Source: Epinephelus fuscoguttatus (lineage: Eukaryota > Chordata > Actinopteri > Perciformes > Serranidae). Taken from it: DNA of 64,000 nucleotides. This document shows positions 25,850-64,000 of this stretch, in pieces (position 1 is the stretch's first letter; each line of letters begins with the position of its first letter). The stretch covers positions 19,952,537-20,016,536 of the forward strand of contig NC_064767.1 in NCBI RefSeq assembly GCF_011397635.1. Reading direction: 5' to 3'. The notes under the pieces were generated by a model. It worked only from the letters and a program-made list of their open reading frames with translations, was not told the origin of the DNA and searched no databases. The position numbers were made by a program, and so were the translations under genes.

Positions 25850-26448
25850 GCTTTCGAGGACCACATCACCAAAAAAATGCAACCATTGCCATCTGGGGTT
25901 AGCTTTTACTATCACTTTTGCTGGTATGTGTGTTCACAAACAGTTACTGACAAACCTGCAGAGTATACCTTTAATGAGAAACTGGGAGAGGACAAGGTGC
26001 ATACATGATGCACAGAAGGGGATAGGTGTGGTGTGGGCAGTCAACAGGGGCTGCATAAGCAAATTTTTACCCTTGTGTGTACAGTTACTACAGCCAGATG
26101 TGAAAAGTTTGACATAACAGTAACTAAAAACAGTAGCAGAATATTGAGAAGATATCAGTGGCACAGCTTGCAGAGAATCATACAGCTTGCAAACTGGCTC
26201 TAATGTCAGTCACACATTGATATATATATTTCAAGTCTGCTAACAGCAGATTGGTCTGGTCATATCATCAAAACCTTTGAGTGCGTTAAAATGAGAAAAA
26301 GATGCATTTTACTGCACATGAATTCAACCTTTCATTCATCAATAGAATAATCTGTTATTTCGTGCTTTAAACTATAGACTTTTTTATGCTGTCATGCAAC
26401 ATCTGCAACCAGAAATCATGACCAAAGCACGTTATTACACTTAAATAT

Positions 26449-26468
26449 ATTTTATTGCGTGTTTTATT
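26449..26468 (-). terminator. ogdhl: candidate ogdhl polyadenylation signals
   Basis: Two - strand AATAAA hexamers lie close together about 1.45 kb past the ogdhl stop. No nearer AATAAA was noticed, so a long 3' UTR is possible. Confidence 0.25.
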
Positions 26469-27917
26469 ATTCCCAGGGTAAGTGCGTGCATATGTCTCAA
26501 TGGCCACACTAATATGTGGATATAATGGTTTCATTAAAAATCTAACACACATAAACCTTTAACAAAAATAATTACATATGTAAAATTACGTTTGTGCATA
26601 GATTAGGGTTAAATCTCTCAGCTGGAAGTGGAAAAGGTGAGCTACAGTATAACTGCTAGACAGGAAACATCATTTTATGGAACATTTCTATGCACAGTGT
26701 TAACTAATATCACTTCTGTTAAATACCTGGGGATTTTAATGTGACAACCAAGCATCAATATTGCTCTCAAAGCTTTGCCGTGTTTATGTGTGTGTGCGCA
26801 TCCCTCAGCCTCCGAAGAGGAAGCTGAGCCTTATGTCCTAAGAAGAAAACATGGCTTCAAGTCTCGGTGCCAGCTGGCTCATGTCTCCTGGTGAAGTGAA
26901 GTGTGAAAATAAATACACACTCCTTCACTAACAACAGCTAAGGTAGCCGGAGCAAATGCAGGCACTAAAGCTACTGATGTGTTAAATTGCAAAACAGTCT
27001 TCATACCTGTGATATGTGTTCCACATTCATTGTTTAAACACACCGGTTGGTGTTTTGTGTGCGTCTTATAGCTTCTGATATTCATCTACAAAATCAATAC
27101 AAATATATATCTATACTAAAAATATAAACTAGTATTCAGCTTGGCAGCAGTGGAGGTTTCTAGGGTATTAAAGCTACTCCAATAACAGTGATTGTCACAA
27201 GTGTGCTGTTGCTACTTCACCACACAACTAGGTGATAATTATGTGACTTATATTTCATGTTTGTGTAACACTTTTTTCATATAATGAAGGTGTTGGAGGT
27301 GTAGCACCGTTTAGAGGCTGAAAATTTGTGTCTGGTTTTCTTTAGACAAGGTTTTGGGGTGTGTACATATACTATGCGTATTGTGTTAAAGCCCTCATAA
27401 AGCCTATGTGTTGAATAGTGTCGAGTGAATAAAGTGCAGGTCCAGTAAAGCCGAAATTAGACTACATGATATCAGCCCAAAAATGGCCCAATTTTGATAG
27501 AGGAGGAGTTGGGCTGTATAAATGAAAAAGACTTGATTTCACTTGACATGGTGCACAGCCAGGGCACAGCAAATTGTCCTTGTATCCCCTGTCACGTGTC
27601 ACAGAGGAGAACGAGCTGCATTTAGGACACTTTTGAGACCCTGGGAAAACTAGTGCGTCCAAATGTGTGCCTTTTGTCAGGATTGAACGATGATCACATA
27701 ATCTGTTACAGTGACCAAGACATAAACGTTGTGCAGTGCGGTCTTGGCATAAGTCATCTATCTCTAACATAAGAATATTAAGGGTTAACATCATGTTTAC
27801 TAAAAAGGCTAAGCTCCAGATTGTCACAAAGCTAAAAGAGTTTGACAAAAAGACTTAAAAAATAGACCATGATGGTTGGAGATGAAACTGCACCTCCAGT
27901 CTTGCTCCAGTTCTCAA

Positions 27918-48326
<20,409 letters not shown>

Positions 48327-48830
48327 AGCTGGAGACAAAGTGAAAGAGAAAGGTGAGGTTAGAGAGAGTCAACAATCACATCTCAGACATCACATGTCTG
48401 GATTAACATTCCTTTAGAAAAATGCAAGAAAAAGTTTTTTATTACTGGGGTTTGATAATTTATTATAATAAACCATCTCTGGATGAGAAATTTCTAAATG
48501 TCACACATCAAACAATATTTCTGCTGCTTAAACTGATTATAGGTTGTGCACAGAGCGCGTATCGTGCTTAACGGGGAGCATAATTGCGCACAGACTCCTT
48601 ATGGATGAAATGACTTTTACAAGCGTATATTTTCGATGGGATCCCGACTGATCACAGCAGCACATATTTACTGTAAAGAAAAAAACCTGCAAGGCTAAGT
48701 GCGGCCACATAACGGCCTGTGCGTTTGTTTATTCTGCACAAAGTCTCTGCAGCTGCAAAAAGCGCGTCACCGCAAACAGCCCAAGTATGAGGTCCTACTG
48801 CAGAAACTGCCGTTGCTACAACTTCCTCAC

Positions 48831-49020
48831 CTTTTCCTGCAGGATGCTTTACAGGCTCCTTCACACTACAGCGCCGACATCACTACCAAAACACTGCCTG
48901 TGTCATTCTGGGTCTGTTGCCGTTTCCTGTGGACCACTAATCCCTCAACGTCAACATTAAATCCTCATAATCTCCCCTCGTCTCTGCCACTGGAAACGCG
49001 CGGAATCACGGGAAATAGGA
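48831..49020 (-). promoter_or_regulatory. ogdhl: candidate ogdhl promoter and 5' non-coding exon
   Basis: The coding exon has a splice acceptor just before its ATG, so a leader exon is expected. On the - strand a good donor AAAAG|GTGAGG ends a candidate leader at 48831. Sequence to about 49000 contains CG dinucleotides (ACGCGCGG). Position and splice signal support this; the start site is unknown. Confidence 0.45.
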
Positions 49021-49029
49021 CAGTGGCTT

Positions 49030-51504
49030 CAAATGTCACCTGATTTATTTCTATATATTTCAATTACCTTAGTCTGACTTGACTCTATTGTCATCGCCGG
49101 AGGGTGCAAGTAGGACAGGTGCCAGCGAAGGTGCCAGATCCAAAGAGCAGGCACGGTTTGACACGCCCCCCGTGTGTCAGGCGGTGCTTCTTGTGCCCAG
49201 CCAGCAGCATGCTGCACCCAAAGGTGCCAGTACTGCCTAGATAAGGGGTACACACACCAGCTCAGGGAGAAAGAGAAAGGAAAACAATCATCACACTTCA
49301 TTTTGTAGTTCTTTACCAAAGTGATACAAAAAAAAAACAATAAATTAGTCTGTTAGTGCTGTTTGTAACTAACAGAAATCAATTTTATAATCATAATACT
49401 TCAATCTATGAGTCCCCACACACACTTATCATCCACACAGGTCATTTGTTTCCTTCTAAGTCACATCACACATATGTCTTTCCCCTCAGTGTTAATTATA
49501 TAAGCCAATTAAACTTTTATAAAGGCTGAACATGAGTCATTTGAGCAAGTGGTTTCAGATTGATGGGCTTCTACCTTGAGTGGGTTAAACAATAAGATAA
49601 TTGGCCCTCCCCTCCCTCCCTTCCCCCCCTGCACAACCTCCCTCTCCTCCTCATCTAGGTTTTCATCATTCATACTTACTGGCACAGACGGAGCAGTATT
49701 ATCAATCACGACAAACACGCCACTGAGAAGGGGAAAATGGAGTGGACACGAGTTGCAGGAGGATCTACCAGACAGAACAGTGCAGGTCTAAAGATCAGAG
49801 CATCATTATGTGGTTTGTAAAATCTTTGTCAGCGTCCTCTTTCATCAGCATGTCTAATTTGGTTAATATATTCATTCACATGAGCCATAGCGTACTGTAT
49901 ATAACCAAACGTTTACACCCATGTGAAGAATATATTCAGTGTACTTTAACTCAGAGACAACACAGTGTTTCCTAACAGAGTTCCTCCTCTTTGATTATTT
50001 GCATTGGTGTTTGCTGCTGCTCTCCCAGCTGACCTGGAGAATGAAGGGTCAGGCAATTATGAACTGAAATGCCATTTTGTTGCAGTGACTTTGCTGCCTG
50101 ACAAAGATGGAGTGAAGACCAGTTGTTTTCTGGCGTTTTATTAATAGTATTCTTCATTGAAAAGACCTGTGCCGCTGGGTAACATTACGGGGCCCTGTGT
50201 TAAATTACATCCTGTTTTAGAATAATTACATCACTAGACAGAACAAAACTGGACCAGCTGTACTGCCTTTGAAACATTTCTTGTTTATGGGGAATTAAAC
50301 AAGTGACAGTCTCTCCGACCTCCTATTTCTGGTGACATAAAGTGAAAAACAGTCAAAATACGTCATCAGTTGTTGACTGATGGTTATTCATTTGTAGGAT
50401 TTGGCTGGCACATTCAGTCAATGTTCAGAGTCCAGATAAATCTTTGATTTAATCCAGGAGGCAGCAGTAACCTAAATAAAGTTCATGTCCAGGTGACCCA
50501 GGCTCATGGCAGCCATCAGCAGCCGGGTCTGCCAAACCAAATTGACTTTGTTTCGAGTCCACAGCTCGTTTGGGCAATGCCGGGCTCAGTACAAAGAGCG
50601 GGAGAAGCAGCAGATAATGTGTAATCCACTTATCCCAGCCAAGCCTACACACACCATTTATGGAAGTCCACGTCACGGGGTTATTTAGGATCCCTAATTC
50701 ATCTAATAAAGCATGTTTGGAGGTGGAATTAAATTTGTCTGAAAGCCCTTGGTACACGTGCTATCACAAAAATCAATCACATTTCAAATGATTAAATAAT
50801 GTATGATTTCATGAAATGATGTGACAAATCTGTGGAGCCACGGGTTACAAACATGCATATAATGGGGAAATTAATTATCTCTGATGAGCATGAAATAATT
50901 ATATCTAGATGATCTATGCATAATTTCATTACCCTGATGTAAAGAAAGAACATACTGAAAGCACAGCAGAATGGCTTAAGACATAATTTTTGGTTAACGT
51001 TAGAATGACCAATAAACATCCTGTCCCTAAATGATTTTGCTTGCACTGTAGTGATCCTTTGATCATCATAAATCACATTGATTTGAGCAGAGAAATAACA
51101 TTTTAACAGGATATACTTTAATTAAGAAATTATAATAATAAAGAGTACAACCTAAAAACCCAAAGAACAGTACTATGCAATACATTTACAGTCTTTAATC
51201 TATTTATGAACCCATCATTAAATAGAACCCACGCTGTCAATCAGAAAATACAGTAAATAATAAAAAACATAACAATATCCTCAAAGTAAATGTTGAGTAA
51301 AAACATTAACAAAAATAATATTTTGCGTGCAATCATTTCTTTATATGCTCCCCCTTCATTTGTATATACAGTAGCAATACTGTGTTTAACACTGAATATA
51401 TTTGAAAATGGTTATTTAGAATAGAATAAAAAGGTCTGAAGATGAAAATGACCATGAGTTGCTTGAATCTGTTTCATCTGAGAGGATTCTCATACTGGTG
51501 ACAT
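49030..51504. other. space between ogdhl 5' end and parg 3' end
   Basis: No gene recognised. An unexplained GC-rich patch at 49080-49250 is listed in the findings. The rest is AT-rich. Confidence 0.5.
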
Positions 51505-51510
51505 TTTATT
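51505..51510 (-). terminator. parg: candidate parg polyadenylation signal
   Basis: AATAAA on the - strand about 650 bases after the parg stop. Other signals are possible. Confidence 0.3.
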
Positions 51511-52159
51511 GATAGTTTTGACTCATATTAAAATAAGGGCAATATGTGTGTTGAGCATCGACATCCTAGAGGATACAAAAGAGCAGCATATATTTGTAGA
51601 ATATTTGATAAATAAATGTTACCCATGCATAGACTACAGTATGGCATCTCATCATCTCTCTGCATTCAGGAACCTCACCACAGCCCAGGGATGGTTGATA
51701 CAGAAGACAACTCATCCAGAAAAAGTAGCAAACACAATATAGGACAAGATAACTAGGGAGGATTATCAAGTCCTGGGGTATTAATAATGGAAACTGTCCA
51801 CAACCATGCATGATGAATATTTGGCCATATTTGTAATTAGTGTGAAAACAAAAAAAAAAAAATCCACATCACATTAGACTAAAGAAAGGCCTAACAGCAA
51901 CCAGGATTTACTATTGCTATACGTCTCTGAAACATTTCACCACATCTGGTGACATACTACGAGGCTCCTATAATACCATCAACGAGAAAGGCAAAACTGT
52001 GTTTTGGTAGTTTGTGTGTTGGGATCACAAACTTAAAGGGAGTGTGAGAGAGAAAAGTGATTGAAAGCACAAGGCTGAGAGCACGTTGAGGTTTGTGAAC
52101 CTGAAGTCTCTTTTACGCTGAGACACGTGGAGGGAGGTTAAGTTGCAGCTCGGTCTGTG

Positions 52160-62629
<10,470 letters not shown>

Positions 62630-64000
62630 CTAGTGAAATAACATAATAAGAAAACAAACAGGAGAGTGAACAAAAATGGTACAACCCCTCAGTTATATTT
62701 AAAACAAATCTTGATTTAATAATGTTAATATTCTGTCCTGCCGGTTCAATGCAGTAAGGAAGAACTGCGAGGTTTAGCTACTGTCACCTCCATTGTTTAA
62801 ACAAATGACTGTATTAGTGTCTCCTGATTATCTGTCACCCACTGTGGTCATTTAACACAGATGAATTACTAAGGATCACTGCACTGCTTCCTGCTTGTAA
62901 ATAATCAAATCAGGAAATTGTAGCAAAACAAAGAACATGAAATCTAAAGAGATAAAAACTACAATTAATGGTGGGCAGTAATGCATAATCTGCATGAACG
63001 GCTGTAGACCATCTCTATATTTAAAAATGGGATACAGCTATTGGCATTCCCCGTGAGGAAGGCTCACTATTTAGTGCGATGTACTTTCCTTGCTGGTGCT
63101 TCACTCGTCCTTAATATTTGTCATTTTAGTCTGACAATAGAAAGGTGGCAAGGTAAACAAAACAGACGGAAACAGACCCCTAATGAAGACCAAAGGCTGA
63201 AAGATGGGCTTAACCAGATAACAATGCTAAAATTTGGCCTGTGCATTTCAGCTATTTATAGCAAAGTTTTCACTTACTCTTTGACAGAACGAAACATTCC
63301 CTGGATATATTGGCACCATATTGACACTATATCGCAATGATTTTGGTGATGTTGTCACTTTTCTTCTAGAGCCGCCACAAAGTTGACATTTGTGGTTTTG
63401 TGTGAAAAGTTGTCCTTTAACTATCAAATGTCATCACTTCATTATTTCATCCTATCCTTCATGTAAAATTTTTGTCATACTTAGCGTGTCAATTCTTGAA
63501 TTATGGCCAAAAACATGTTTTGTGAGGTCACAGTGACACTTTGACTATCAAATTCTAATCAGTTCATCTGCGAGTTCAAGTGGACATTTACGCAAAGAGG
63601 CGTTAAAATGTGTTGGAACCCTGTGACTCGCTAAACTAAGATGGCTGACATGATAAACCCTATACCTGCTGATATCAGCATGTTACCATTATCATAGCAC
63701 ACATGCTAATAACCTCTAGCCTCACTGAGCTGCTCGCATGGCTGCAGCCTTGTTAATCAATGTCCTATAGTTCAGTTTGTGCAACATTAACAGATGAATT
63801 GACATTAAAAGCCAAGATAATCGAAGAGATCACTGAAAAATTACAGCAGCTTGTGGTTATTTCTGGGACTCCTATTTCAAAGTAGGAAATATTCTGATAC
63901 TCGAGCTTCATGCCGTGTAAACCCACTCCTTGTTTTTGTGGCATGGATAAGAGGACAGCCCATTCAATCACAATGCTACTATTCAAACAGCCTGTCAGGG
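62630..64000 (-). other. parg: parg intron running to the window edge
   Basis: No parg exon or repeat recognised. The next upstream exon, expected to end just before VDFANRF, lies outside. Confidence 0.5.

Larger units (their letters stand above)
24722..26440. other. space between the convergent C10orf53-type gene and ogdhl
   Basis: No gene seen. Holds a possible SINE (25080) and the TTACC array (25811). Confidence 0.5.

Overview
This window is vertebrate, and most likely teleost fish, nuclear DNA. The genes are split by short introns with GT-AG borders. The spacers hold (CA)n microsatellites, hAT-type and Tc1/mariner-type DNA elements, tRNA-headed SINE-like repeats and LINE tails of kinds familiar from fish. 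I rebuilt the exons by reading splice sites and translated protein, not by similarity search. Species, and teleost a/b paralogue status, cannot be fixed from the sequence alone.

Layout, left to right. 1-9 kb: no gene recognised; repeats, a 14-bp tandem array and a (CA)n run. 9.4-23.6 kb, + strand: the cholinergic gene locus. A single-exon vesicular acetylcholine transporter (slc18a3, 10307-11866) lies upstream of the 14 coding exons of choline acetyltransferase (chat, 14986-22301); in other animals it sits inside the first chat intron. A REST/RE1-like site with expanded half-site spacing lies about 0.9 kb before the transporter start. 24.2-24.7 kb, + strand: a three-exon UPF0728 (C10orf53-type) gene. 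27.9-48.3 kb, - strand: ogdhl, 22 coding exons, 1016 residues, complete. 52.2-62.6 kb, - strand: the last six coding exons of parg, with the catalytic macrodomain signature; its 5' part lies beyond the right edge. The order slc18a3/chat - C10orf53 - ogdhl - parg is the order I recall for human 10q11.

How the genes fit together. ChAT makes acetylcholine in the cytosol and VAChT loads it into synaptic vesicles, so their nested arrangement and shared upstream region suit joint neuronal control. Ogdhl is a mitochondrial 2-oxoglutarate dehydrogenase E1-like protein, and parg removes poly(ADP-ribose). Those two are linked by synteny, not by pathway.

Most notable non-coding items: (1) the expanded RE1; (2) a Tc1/mariner copy in an ogdhl intron turned into a giant foldback, with two inverted copies of its 3' half (~620-650 bp arms) around a 327-bp loop; (3) two copies of one hAT-type MITE, in ogdhl and parg introns, both with target duplications; (4) a 5'-truncated LINE tail flanked by an exact 11-bp duplication. 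I found no convincing new multi-gene system.
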